This document shows, piece by piece, positions 26,801 through 39,159 of a stretch of DNA of 64,000 bases. The stretch is from Adiantum capillus-veneris (taxonomy: Eukaryota > Streptophyta > Polypodiopsida > Polypodiales > Pteridaceae): assembly GCA_014529385.2 (NCBI GenBank), contig CM043947.1, positions 97,994,036-98,058,035 on the forward strand, read 5' to 3'. The notes under the pieces are model-generated. The model did not search any database. It was given only the letters and a program-made list of their open reading frames with translations, and was not told where the DNA came from. The translations under genes and the position numbers were made by a program. Within the stretch, counting starts at the first letter, position 1. Every line of letters begins with the position of its first letter.

Positions 26801-29800
26801 CCTAGAGTGTTTCAATGGAGCCTAGCTTGGAAACATGGTAAAGCTTGCTTCTCTCCATGTTTCAATGCAGCCTATCTTGGATAAATGGTGGAGCATCATT
26901 CTCTCCATGTTTCAATGGAGCCTAGCTTGGACAAGTGGTGGACCTTTGTTTCTCTCTATGTTTGAATAGAGTTATCTTGGAAAAGTGGTGGACCCTGGAA
27001 CAAAAACCCCATGTAAAACATATCATGGGCATTACAAGTGGTGAGAAAAAATACCATTCAATATATAACCTTATAGGTTGGACAAGTGGTGGACCTTCAC
27101 ACCCAATTATTCTTAATATAATGACATAGAGTGGATAAGTGGTGAAATTGGGACCAAACCTACTAGGGAATAGGTTGGACAAGTGGTGGACCTTGAATGT
27201 AAACCCCCCATGTACAAAATATCACTCATGCTACTAGAAATAATTTGGTATTAAGGTCCATGTTTCAATGCAGCCTAGGTTGGAAAAGTGGTGGACCTTT
27301 GTTTCTCTCTATGTTTCAATAGATTTATCTTGGACAAGTGGTGTACCTTGGAACGAAATCCCCATGTAAAGCATGTCATGGGCATTACAAGTGGTGAGAA
27401 AAAATACCATTCAAGGTATAACCTTATAGGCTGGACAAGTGGTGGACCTTAGCACCCAATTCCTCTTATTATAATGACATATAGTGGAAAAGTGGTGAAT
27501 TGTGAGACCAAACCTACTAGGGATAATAGGTTGGAGAAATGGTTGACCTTAAATGTAAATCACCCATGTACAAAATATCATGGGTTTTGCGTATTTCAAT
27601 GGAGCCTAGCATCTTGGAGACATGGTGAAACTTACTTCTCTCCATGTTTTAATGGAGCCGATCTAGGAGAAATGGTGGAGGTTCCTTCTCTCCATGTTTC
27701 AATGGAGCCTAGCTTGGACAAGTTGTGGACCTTTGTTTCTCTCTATGTTTGAATATGGTTAGCTTGGACAAGTGGTGGATCTTGGAATGAAACTCCCATG
27801 TAAAACATATCATGGGCATTTCAAGTGGCGAGAAAGGATACCATTTAAGATATAACCTTATAGGTTGGACAAGTGGTGGACCTTAACACAATATAATGAA
27901 ATAGAGTGTACAAGTGGTGAATCTTGAAACCAAACCACTCATGCTACTAGGGATAATAGGTTAAACAAGTGGTGGGCCTTGAAATAAAACCCCCTAGAGT
28001 GTTTCAATGGAGCCTAGCTTGGAAACATGGTAAAGCTTGCTTCTCTCCATGTTTCAATGCAGCCTATCTTGGATAAATGGTGGAGCATCATTCTCTCCAT
28101 GTTTCAATGGAGCCTAGCTTGGACAAGTGGTGGACCTTTGTTTCTCTCTATGTTTGAATAGAGTTATCTTGGAAAAGTGGTGGACCCTGGAACAAAAACC
28201 CCATGTAAAACATATCATGGGCATTACAAGTGGTGAGAAAAAATACCATTCAATATATAACCTTATAGGTTGGACAAGTGGTGGACCTTCACACCCAATT
28301 ATTCTTAATATAATGACATAGAGTGGATAAGTGGTGAAATTGGGACCAAACCTACTAGGGAATAGGTTGGACAAGTGGTGGACCTTGAATGTAAACCCCC
28401 CATGTACAAAATATCACTCATGCTACTAGAAATAATTTGGTATTAAGGTCCATGTTTCAATGCAGCCTAGCTTGGAAAAGTGGTGGACCTTTGTTTCTCT
28501 CTATGTTTCAATAGATTTATCTTGGACAAGTGGTGTACCTTGGAACGAAATCCCCATGTAAAGCATGTCATGGGCATTACAAGTGGTGAGAAAAAATACC
28601 ATTCAAGGTATAACCTTATAGGCTGGACAAGTGGTGGACCTTAGCACCCAATTCCTCTTATTATAATGACATATAGTGGAAAAGTGGTGAATTGTGAGAC
28701 CAAACCTACTAGGGATAATAGGTTGGAGAAATGGTTGACCTTAAATGTAAATCACCCATGTACAAAATATCATGGGTTTTGCGTATTTCAATGGAGCCTA
28801 GCATCTTGGAGACATGGTGAAACTTACTTCTCTCCATGTTTTAATGGAGCCGATCTAGGAGAAATGGTGGAGGTTCCTTCTCTCCATGTTTCAATGGAGC
28901 CTAGCTTGGACAAGTTGTGGACCTTTGTTTCTCTCTATGTTTGAATATGGTTAGCTTGGACAAGTGGTGGATCTTGGAATGAAACTCCCATGTAAAACAT
29001 ATCATGGGCATTTCAAGTGGCGAGAAAGGATACCATTTAAGATATAACCTTATAGGTTGGACAAGTGGTGGACCTTAACACAATATAATGACATAGAGTG
29101 TACAAGTGGTGAATCTTGAAACCAAACCACTCATGCTACTAGGGATAATAGGTTAAACAAGTGGTGGGCCTTGAAATAAAACCCCCTAGAGTGTTTCAAT
29201 GGAGCCTAGCTTGGAAACATGGTAAAGCTTGCTTCTCTCCATGTTTCAATGCAGCCTATCTTGGATAAATGGTGGAGCATCATTCTCTCCATGTTTCAAT
29301 GGAGCCTAGCTTGGACAAGTGGTGGACCTTTGTTTCTCTCTATGTTTGAATAGAGTTATCTTGGAAAAGTGGTGGACCCTGGAACAAAAACCCCATGTAA
29401 AACATATCATGGGCATTACAAGTGGTGAGAAAAAATACCATTCAATATATAACCTTATAGGTTGGACAAGTGGTGGACCTTCACACCCAATTATTCTTAA
29501 TATAATGACATAGAGTGGATAAGTGGTGAAATTGGGACCAAACCTACTAGGGAATAGGTTGGACAAGTGGTGGACCTTGAATGTAAACCCCCCATGTACA
29601 AAATATCACTCATGCTACTAGAAATAATTTGGTATTAAGGTCCATGTTTCAATGCAGCCTAGCTTGGAAAAGTGGTGGACCTTTGTTTCTCTCTATGTTT
29701 CAATAGATTTATCTTGGACAAGTGGTGTACCTTGGAACGAAATCCCCATGTAAAGCATGTCATGGGCATTACAAGTGGTGAGAAAAAATACCATTCAAGG

Positions 29801-32800
29801 TATAACCTTATAGGCTGGACAAGTGGTGGACCTTAGCACCCAATTCCTCTTATTATAATGACATATAGTGGAAAAGTGGTGAATTGTGAGACCAAACCTA
29901 CTAGGGATAATAGGTTGGAGAAATGGTTGACCTTAAATGTAAATCACCCATGTACAAAATATCATGGGTTTTGCGTATTTCAATGGAGCCTAGCATCTTG
30001 GAGACATGGTGAAACTTACTTCTCTCCATGTTTTAATGGAGCCGATCTAGGAGAAATGGTGGAGGTTCCTTCTCTCCATGTTTCAATGGAGCCTAGCTTG
30101 GACAAGTTGTGGACCTTTGTTTCTCTCTATGTTTGAATATGGTTAGCTTGGACAAGTGGTGGATCTTGGAATGAAACTCCCATGTAAAACATATCATGGG
30201 CATTTCAAGTGGCGAGAAAGGATACCATTTAAGATATAACCTTATAGGTTGGACAAGTGGTGGACCTTAACACAATATAATGACATAGAGTGTACAAGTG
30301 GTGAATCTTGAAACCAAACCACTCATGCTACTAGGGATAATAGGTTAAACAAGTGGTGGGCCTTGAAATAAAACCCCCTAGAGTGTTTCAATGGAGCCTA
30401 GCTTGGAAACATGGTAAAGCTTGCTTCTCTCCATGTTTCAATGCAGCCTATCTTGGATAAATGGTGGAGCATCATTCTCTCCATGTTTCAATGGAGCCTA
30501 GCTTGGACAAGTGGTGGACCTTTGTTTCTCTCTATGTTTGAATAGAGTTATCTTGGAAAAGTGGTGGACCCTGGAACAAAAACCCCATGTAAAACATATC
30601 ATGGGCATTACAAGTGGTGAGAAAAAATACCATTCAATATATAACCTTATAGGTTGGACAAGTGGTGGACCTTCACACCCAATTATTCTTAATATAATGA
30701 CATAGAGTGGATAAGTGGTGAAATTGGGACCAAACCTACTAGGGAATAGGTTGGACAAGTGGTGGACCTTGAATGTAAACCCCCCATGTACAAAATATCA
30801 CTCATGCTACTAGAAATAATTTGGTATTAAGGTCCATGTTTCAATGCAGCCTAGGTTGGAAAAGTGGTGGACCTTTGTTTCTCTCTATGTTTCAATAGAT
30901 TTATCTTGGACAAGTGGTGTACCTTGGAACGAAATCCCCATGTAAAGCATGTCATGGGCATTACAAGTGGTGAGAAAAAATACCATTCAAGGTATAACCT
31001 TATAGGCTGGACAAGTGGTGGACCTTAGCACCCAATTCCTCTTATTATAATGACATATAGTGGAAAAGTGGTGAATTGTGAGACCAAACCTACTAGGGAT
31101 AATAGGTTGGAGAAATGGTTGACCTTAAATGTAAATCACCCATGTACAAAATATCATGGGTTTTGCGTATTTCAATGGAGCCTAGCATCTTGGAGACATG
31201 GTGAAACTTACTTCTCTCCATGTTTTAATGGAGCCGATCTAGGAGAAATGGTGGAGGTTCCTTCTCTCCATGTTTCAATGGAGCCTAGCTTGGACAAGTT
31301 GTGGACCTTTGTTTCTCTCTATGTTTGAATATGGTTAGCTTGGACAAGTGGTGGATCTTGGAATGAAACTCCCATGTAAAACATATCATGGGCATTTCAA
31401 GTGGCGAGAAAGGATACCATTTAAGATATAACCTTATAGGTTGGACAAGTGGTGGACCTTAACACAATATAATGACATAGAGTGTACAAGTGGTGAATCT
31501 TGAAACCAAACCACTCATGCTACTAGGGATAATAGGTTAAACAAGTGGTGGGCCTTGAAATAAAACCCCCTAGAGTGTTTCAATGGAGCCTAGCTTGGAA
31601 ACATGGTAAAGCTTGCTTCTCTCCATGTTTCAATGCAGCCTATCTTGGATAAATGGTGGAGCATCATTCTCTCCATGTTTCAATGGAGCCTAGCTTGGAC
31701 AAGTGGTGGACCTTTGTTTCTCTCTATGTTTGAATAGAGTTATCTTGGAAAAGTGGTGGACCCTGGAACAAAAACCCCATGTAAAACATATCATGGGCAT
31801 TACAAGTGGTGAGAAAAAATACCATTCAATATATAACCTTATAGGTTGGACAAGTGGTGGACCTTCACACCCAATTATTCTTAATATAATGACATAGAGT
31901 GGATAAGTGGTGAAATTGGGACCAAACCTACTAGGGAATAGGTTGGACAAGTGGTGGACCTTGAATGTAAACCCCCCATGTACAAAATATCACTCATGCT
32001 ACTAGAAATAATTTGGTATTAAGGTCCATGTTTCAATGCAGCTTAGGTTGGAAAAGTGGTGGACCTTTGTTTCTCTCTATGTTTCAATAGATTTATCTTG
32101 GACAAGTGGTGTACCTTGGAACGAAATCCCCATGTAAAGCATGTCATGGGCATTACAAGTGGTGAGAAAAAATACCATTCAAGGTATAACCTTATAGGCT
32201 GGACAAGTGGTGGACCTTAGCACCCAATTCCTCTTATTATAATGACATATAGTGGAAAAGTGGTGAATTGTGAGACCAAACCTACTAGGGATAATAGGTT
32301 GGAGAAATGGTTGACCTTAAATGTAAATCACCCATGTACAAAATATCATGGGTTTTGCGTATTTCAATGGAGCCTAGCATCTTGGAGACATGGTGAAACT
32401 TACTTCTCTCCATGTTTTAATGGAGCCGATCTAGGAGAAATGGTGGAGGTTCCTTCTCTCCATGTTTCAATGGAGCCTAGCTTGGACAAGTTGTGGACCT
32501 TTGTTTCTCTCTATGTTTGAATATGGTTAGCTTGGACAAGTGGTGGATCTTGGAATGAAACTCCCATGTAAAACATATCATGGGCATTTCAAGTGGCGAG
32601 AAAGGATACCATTTAAGATATAACCTTATAGGTTGGACAAGTGGTGGACCTTAACACAATATAATGACATAGAGTGTACAAGTGGTGAATCTTGAAACCA
32701 AACCACTCATGCTACTAGGGATAATAGGTTAAACAAGTGGTGGGCCTTGAAATAAAACCCCCTAGAGTGTTTCAATGGAGCCTAGCTTGAAAACATGGTA

Positions 32801-35521
32801 AAGCTTGCTTCTCTCCATGTTTCAATGCAGCCTATCTTGGATAAATGGTGGAGCATCATTCTCTCCATGTTTCAATGGAGCCTAGCTTGGACAAGTGGTG
32901 GACCTTTGTTTCTCTCTATGTTTGAATAGAGTTATCTTGGAAAAGTGGTGGACCCTGGAACAAAAACCCCATGTAAAACATATCATGGGCATTACAAGTG
33001 GTGAGAAAAAATACCATTCAATATATAACCTTATAGGTTGGACAAGTGGTGGACCTTCACACCCAATTATTCTTAATATAATGACATAGAGTGGATAAGT
33101 GGTGAAATTGGGACCAAACCTACTAGGGAATAGGTTGGACAAGTGGTGGACCTTGAATGTAAACCCCCCATGTACAAAATATCACTCATGCTACTAGAAA
33201 TAATTTGGTATTAAGGTCCATGTTTCAATGCAGCCTAGCTTGGAAAAGTGGTGGACCTTTGTTTCTCTCTATGTTTCAATAGATTTATCTTGGACAAGTG
33301 GTGTACCTTGGAACGAAATCCCCATGTAAAGCATGTCATGGGCATTACAAGTGGTGAGAAAAAATACCATTCAAGGTATAACCTTATAGGCTGGACAAGT
33401 GGTGGACCTTAGCACCCAATTCCTCTTATTATAATGACATATAGTGGAAAAGTGGTGAATTGTGAGACCAAACCTACTAGGGATAATAGGTTGGAGAAAT
33501 GGTTGACCTTAAATGTAAATCACCCATGTACAAAATATCATGGGTTTTGCGTATTTCAATGGAGCCTAGCATCTTGGAGACATGGTGAAACTTACTTCTC
33601 TCCATGTTTTAATGGAGCCGATCTAGGAGAAATGGTGGAGGTTCCTTCTCTCCATGTTTCAATGGAGCCTAGCTTGGACAAGTTGTGGACCTTTGTTTCT
33701 CTCTATGTTTGAATATGGTTAGCTTGGACAAGTGGTGGATCTTGGAATGAAACTCCCATGTAAAACATATCATGGGCATTTCAAGTGGCGAGAAAGGATA
33801 CCATTTAAGATATAACCTTATAGGTTGGACAAGTGGTGGACCTTAACACAATATAATGACATAGAGTGTACAAGTGGTGAATCTTGAAACCAAACCACTC
33901 ATGCTACTAGGGATAATAGGTTAAACAAGTGGTGGGCCTTGAAATAAAACCCCCTAGAGTGTTTCAATGGAGCCTAGCTTGGAAACATGGTAAAGCTTGC
34001 TTCTCTCCATGTTTCAATGCAGCCTATCTTGGATAAATGGTGGAGCATCATTCTCTCCATGTTTCAATGGAGCCTAGCTTGGACAAGTGGTGGACCTTTG
34101 TTTCTCTCTATGTTTGAATAGAGTTATCTTGGAAAAGTGGTGGACCCTGGAACAAAAACCCCATGTAAAACATATCATGGGCATTACAAGTGGTGAGAAA
34201 AAATACCATTCAATATATAACCTTATAGGTTGGACAAGTGGTGGACCTTCACACCCAATTATTCTTAATATAATGACATAGAGTGGATAAGTGGTGAAAT
34301 TGGGACCAAACCTACTAGGGAATAGGTTGGACAAGTGGTGGACCTTGAATGTAAACCCCCCATGTACAAAATATCACTCATGCTACTAGAAATAATTTGG
34401 TATTAAGGTCCATGTTTCAATGCAGCCTAGCTTGGAAAAGTGGTGGACCTTTGTTTCTCTCTATGTTTCAATAGATTTATCTTGGACAAGTGGTGTACCT
34501 TGGAACGAAATCCCCATGTAAAGCATGTCATGGGCATTACAAGTGGTGAGAAAAAATACCATTCAAGGTATAACCTTATAGGCTGGACAAGTGGTGGACC
34601 TTAGCACCCAATTCCTCTTATTATAATGACATATAGTGGAAAAGTGGTGAATTGTGAGACCAAACCTACTAGGGATAATAGGTTGGAGAAATGGTTGACC
34701 TTAAATGTAAATCACCCATGTACAAAATATCATGGGTTTTGCGTATTTCAATGGAGCCTAACATCTTGGAGACATGGTGAAACTTACTTCTCTCCATGTT
34801 TTAATGGAGCCGATCTAGGAGAAATGGTGGAGGTTCCTTCTCTCCATGTTTCAATGGAGCCTAGCTTGGACAAGTTGTGGACCTTTGTTTCTCTCTATGT
34901 TTGAATATGGTTAGCTTGGACAAGTGGTGGATCTTGGAATGAAACTCCCATGTAAAACATATCATGGGCATTTCAAGTGGCGAGAAAGGATACCATTTAA
35001 GATATAACCTTATAGGTTGGACAAGTGGTGGACCTTAACACAATATAATGACATAGAGTGTACAAGTGGTGAATCTTGAAACCAAACCACTCATGCTACT
35101 AGGGATAATAGGTTAAACAAGTGGTGGGCCTTGAAATAAAACCCCCTAGAGTGTTTCAATGGAGCCTAGCTTGGAAACATGGTAAAGCTTGCTTCTCTCC
35201 ATGTTTCAATGCAGCCTATCTTGGATAAATGGTGGAGCATCATTCTCTCCATGTTTCAATGGAGCCTAGCTTGGACAAGTGGTGGACCTTTGTTTCTCTC
35301 TATGTTTGAATAGAGTTATCTTGGAAAAGTGGTGGACCCTGGAACAAAAACCCCATGTAAAACATATCATGGGCATTACAAGTGGTGAGAAAAAATACCA
35401 TTCAATATATAACCTTATAGGTTGGACAAGTGGTGGACCTTCACACCCAATTATTCTTAATATAATGACATAGAGTGGATAAGTGGTGAAATTGGGACCA
35501 AACCTACTAGGGAATAGGTTG
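17816..35521 (+). repeat. Higher-order satellite array, 1,192-bp unit, about 15 copies
   Basis: The sequence repeats with an exact period of 1,192 bp; equivalent points fall at 17,938, 19,130, 20,322 and on to 34,626. Copies differ by only a few substitutions each. Each unit holds three related monomers, marked by CCATTCAATATATAACC, CCATTCAAGGTATAACC and CCATTTAAGATATAACC, spaced 353, 434 and 405 bp in the first unit. The monomers contain ~50-bp basal units, each with a TTGGACAAGTGGTGGACC-like core and a CTCTCCATGTTTCAATGGAG-like tail. The many short open frames repeated here are by-products of the period and are not genes. Array structure of this kind is typical of centromeric or heterochromatic satellites, but location cannot be told from this window. 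Confidence 0.97.
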
Positions 35522-36905
35522 AACCCCTCATGTACAAAATTATGGGTTTAGGGTATTTCAATGGAGCTTAGCTTGGAGACATGGTGGAGATTGCTTCTCT
35601 CAATGTTTCAATGGAACCTATCTTGGAGAAATGGTGGATCATCCTTCTCTCCATGTTTCAATGGAGCCTATCTTGGACAAGTGGTGGACCTTTGCTTCTC
35701 TCTATGTTTTAATGGAGTTAGCTTGGACAAGTGGTGGGTCTTGGAACAAAACCCCTTTGTAAAACATAGCATGGACATTACAAGTGATGAGGAAAAATAT
35801 CATTCAAGATATAACCTTATAGGTTGGAAAAGTGGTGATGGACCTTGACAAGTGGTGAAGGATACCATTTAAGATATACCCTTATAGGTTGGACAAGTGG
35901 TGGACCTTAACACCCAGTTATTCTTAATATAATGACATAGAGTGGATAAGTGGTGAATCTTAAAACCAAATCACTCATGCTACTAGGTATAATACGTTAG
36001 AGAAGTGGTAGACCTTGAATGTAAACACCCCATGTACAAAATATCATGGTTTTAGGGTGGTTCAATGGAGCCTAGAATCTTGGAGACATGGTAGATCTTG
36101 ATTCTTTCCATGTTTGAATGGCACCTATCTTGGAAAAATGATGGAGGTTACTTCTCTCCATGCTTCAACGGAGCCTAGCTTTGACAAGTGGTGAACCTTT
36201 GCTTCTCTCTATGTTTGAATAGAGTTAGCTTGGACAAGTGGTGGACCTTTGCTTCTCTCTATGTTTGAATAGAGTTAGCTTGGACAAGTGGTGGACTTTG
36301 GAATGAAACCCCCATGTAAAACATATCATGGGCATTTCAAGTCGTGAGAAAGGATACCATTTAAGATATAACCTTATAGGTTGGACAAGTGGTGGACCTT
36401 AATACATAGTTCTTCTTAATATAATGACATAGAGTGTACAAGTGGTGTATCTTGAGACCAAACCACTCGTGCTACTAGGGATCCTAGCTTGGACAAGTGG
36501 TGGACCTTGGAAAAAAGTCCCCCTGTACAACATAGCTGAGTTTTTTCATGTTTTAATGGAAGAGAGATTCGACAAATGGTGGAGCTTGCTTATCTCCATG
36601 TGGATTTTAGAACTAGCTTGGACAAGTGGTGGATCTTTGCTTTTTTACTCTTCATAATACAATGATGTATAGGTTGGTTACATGGTGAATCTTAAGGCCA
36701 AACCTCCCATCTTACTAGAGATGATAGGTTGGATAAGTGGTCAACCTTCTATCATTTCTCCATGCCTATAATTAGACAATTAGTAGAACTAGCATCTTTC
36801 TATGTTGTCTAGAGTTGAGCTTGGACAAGTAGTGGACCTTGCTACTCTCTTCCCTTGGATTATTAGTTTGAAGACTCATTATATATACTTGCTTAGATCT
36901 ATATA
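35522..36905 (+). repeat. Diverged satellite, right shoulder of the main array
   Basis: Homogeneity stops abruptly at 35,521. The sequence then jumps within the monomer and continues with diverged basal units. A local duplication of about 59 bp is visible near 36,190-36,295. The last ~260 bp (36,644-36,900) match the edge module at 14,963-15,232. Confidence 0.9.
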
Positions 36906-37830
36906 ATTACTCATTAGTTAGGTTACAAGTGGGTATGTAATTTGTTAGCCTCAAGGGACTTTGAATATTGAATAGTAAGAAAGTCAAGTGCTGGTTTGAA
37001 GATCTTTTTCTTATCTAAACTAGACTCTAACTCAATAATAAGTTTCATAAGTTCCACGAATTGTCCTATCTAGGCTCCAAAAGAGTCTTAATTGGTTTGT
37101 GCTAGATTCTAACTTCCTTGATGGGGTAGAATCCTAGAAAAATGAGGCACTATAAGTTTTACCTTAGCTCAAATGGATTTTTCACTTAAACTCGACTGCA
37201 ATTTGGCTATCTAGTCTTTGTCTCGATGTAGTTTAACACTAGATACATAGTAATGATATTTAAGCTTCATGTCTCTTCACTTGATCGAGATATGAGACCA
37301 TACTTTCAAGGTCACCACTTGTCTTACCTAAAGACCAATGTGAGACATGGGAGCAAGAAAGCCATCCGATATTGTTTTAAGGACTATTACATAGGCAATC
37401 AATAACTTAAGTAAAGCAAAAAGACTTGAATCTTTCACAATTAATAACTTAAGTAAAGCCAAAAAGACTTGGATCTTTGACAGTTTTTTTCAAACTAAAA
37501 AAGCACAATCTCATGCTAACAAAACTATAAATCGCAATTGAAAGGTTTGAACAAGAAAAAGATCAACAATCTTAATAAGAAGGATACTTTTCATTTCATT
37601 TGATGATTACAAACTAAAAGAAAGTCTCTCAAGAAATTGATAAACAAAAAATGTAGGTGACTTCTTCATTATTTTGAGCAAAAATATCAAAATCTCTATT
37701 GATTGAGCTCCATCTAGTAGTATCCTTTGTAAGATCCTGCAGGAAGGAATAAAAAGAAAGATTTGTTAGATACCATGCACATGAGTGTTCAAGCATGTGT
37801 ATCAAGAATATATGACATGTCACTAGTACC
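36906..37830. other. AT-rich spacer, no clear gene
   Basis: No domain-bearing frame. Two similar ~40-bp stretches (AATAACTTAAGTAAAGC...AAAAAGACTTG) lie near 37,401 and 37,443. On the minus strand, CCTTCCTGCAG before 37,736 looks like a 3' splice site followed by 35 codons to a stop, but no matching donor from the neighbouring gene was found. Confidence 0.5.
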
Positions 37831-39029
37831 TTAGGGTTGCTTTCTATACAGCCTTAGAAGATTGTTCTCAGCTTTCACCTTATTTATATAAGCCTTTGCT
37901 GTGGTTGCCTTCAAAACTCCTTTTGTGTTACAACCCAATTGCCTAGCTAAAGTGGTCAATTGTGACGCCTTCATGCTTTCAATGGGTGTACGCTCCTTTG
38001 CCAAGATCTCTTGTATTTGGGCTCTTATCATTTCATTGCGGTGGCTTGTGTCACTTGCATCTTCAATGATAGTTTCATCTCTGTCACCTTTTGCAGGTGG
38101 TATTCTTCTTGTAAAGAACACCTTAGCTGACCAAACATCATTTTTCTACTTCCAATACTCCATGATTTGTTTGTATTCACTATCATTTGTCACTATAGGT
38201 TGTCCATAACGATTAGAAGCAATTAAATCACGCACATCCCTTCTCTCATCAAGCTGAATCAAGTATGGCAGTAGCTCCTCCAAGAGAATATTTTCAACCA
38301 TCTTCTCAGCATCAAATTGTGGTGGAAAAATGCAATTGTTTGCTGGTGAAATACATCCCACTTAAGGAGAGTCATCAATAAGCACTGTTCTTTGTGGATC
38401 ACATTCAAACCCCATGGCAATTTTGGCTAGAGGCTTGAACATTGCCTCAACGTTTGGATTGTCGGGTCTAAACAATTTTTGAGTTTGAGCGGTGTAGCAA
38501 ACATCTTGCAACCAAATTGCAAAGAAAGGAAATGTATCCTCAGCTAAGTTGTTTAGTGCTGCAAGGATTTGATACACATTATTCCTAGTAGCTGTCGACC
38601 AAATTGCAACATTAAACCTCTGTAAAATAGTCTTCAAGAATTGGATGCAACCTGGCCTGAGTATAATATATCTTTTTGAATACATTTTCACTGAGTTGTG
38701 GTGTGAGGATGGTTGAGGGGAACGTTTCAACAATATACCATTTAAATCCAATATAATTGTAAGCATGGATTTCTCAACATCTACGCTACATGACGTAGAA
38801 CCAATTGGCAATAGCTCGTGAGTGGACTTTTCAGTCTCTTTTGATGTATGTTGCATTTTTGAAGCATCGATTTCTTGGTTCTCATTATTGGAAGCTTTCT
38901 CAAGTTGCACAACACTAGACTCTACTATAGAAATATCATCCATCTTGGGCACTTTAGAAACCATAGAATCTATGGATTCTATAGTTGTTGACTGAACCAT
39001 AGGAGCATTATCCATCCCAGTTTGTGAAT
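37831..39029 (-). pseudogene. FCP1-homology-domain gene with two in-frame stops
   Basis: A single minus-strand frame from about 39,029 to the TAA at 37,831 reads through two stop codons, TAA at 38,362-38,364 and TAG at 38,146-38,148, without any shift of frame. Before the first stop are a polar N-terminal segment, then LTIILDLNGILL (motif 1), ILRPGCIQFLK, FNVAIWSTATRNN and TVLIDDSP (motif 4). After it come ISPANNCIFPP, a helical acidic tail and a basic C-terminus. Motif 1 has Asn where canonical enzymes have the second Asp, as in a plant-specific FCP1-like group I recall. TGTGTTTTCTTAG just before 39,029 is a plausible 3' splice site. The first stop falls immediately after DDSP, before part of the fold, so a truncated product would probably be unstable. 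Most likely a pseudogene; sequencing error is possible but would be needed twice. Confidence 0.8.
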
Positions 39030-39159
39030 CTAAGAAAACACACACACAAATGGTATCTCAAAACCACTAGAATTTTATTCACCATATTTATATGTAGAAC
39101 TCCTAGTAAGAAATTTGTCACCACTTGGAGTGACCATGATAGGTGTTACATTGGGCTTT

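Noticed and set aside
17816-35521. CRISPR-like regular repeats
   Set aside because: The unit is over 1 kb with no unique spacers, and the surroundings are plant retrotransposons.
17938-35848. Dozens of near-identical 64-95-codon open frames on both strands
   Set aside because: They recur with the 1,192-bp satellite period, have no domains, and overlap one another on opposite strands. They are by-products of the repeat, not a gene family.
37629-37736. Extra 3' exon for the second FCP1-type gene
   Set aside because: An acceptor-like site is present, but the upstream frame ends in a stop before any usable donor.
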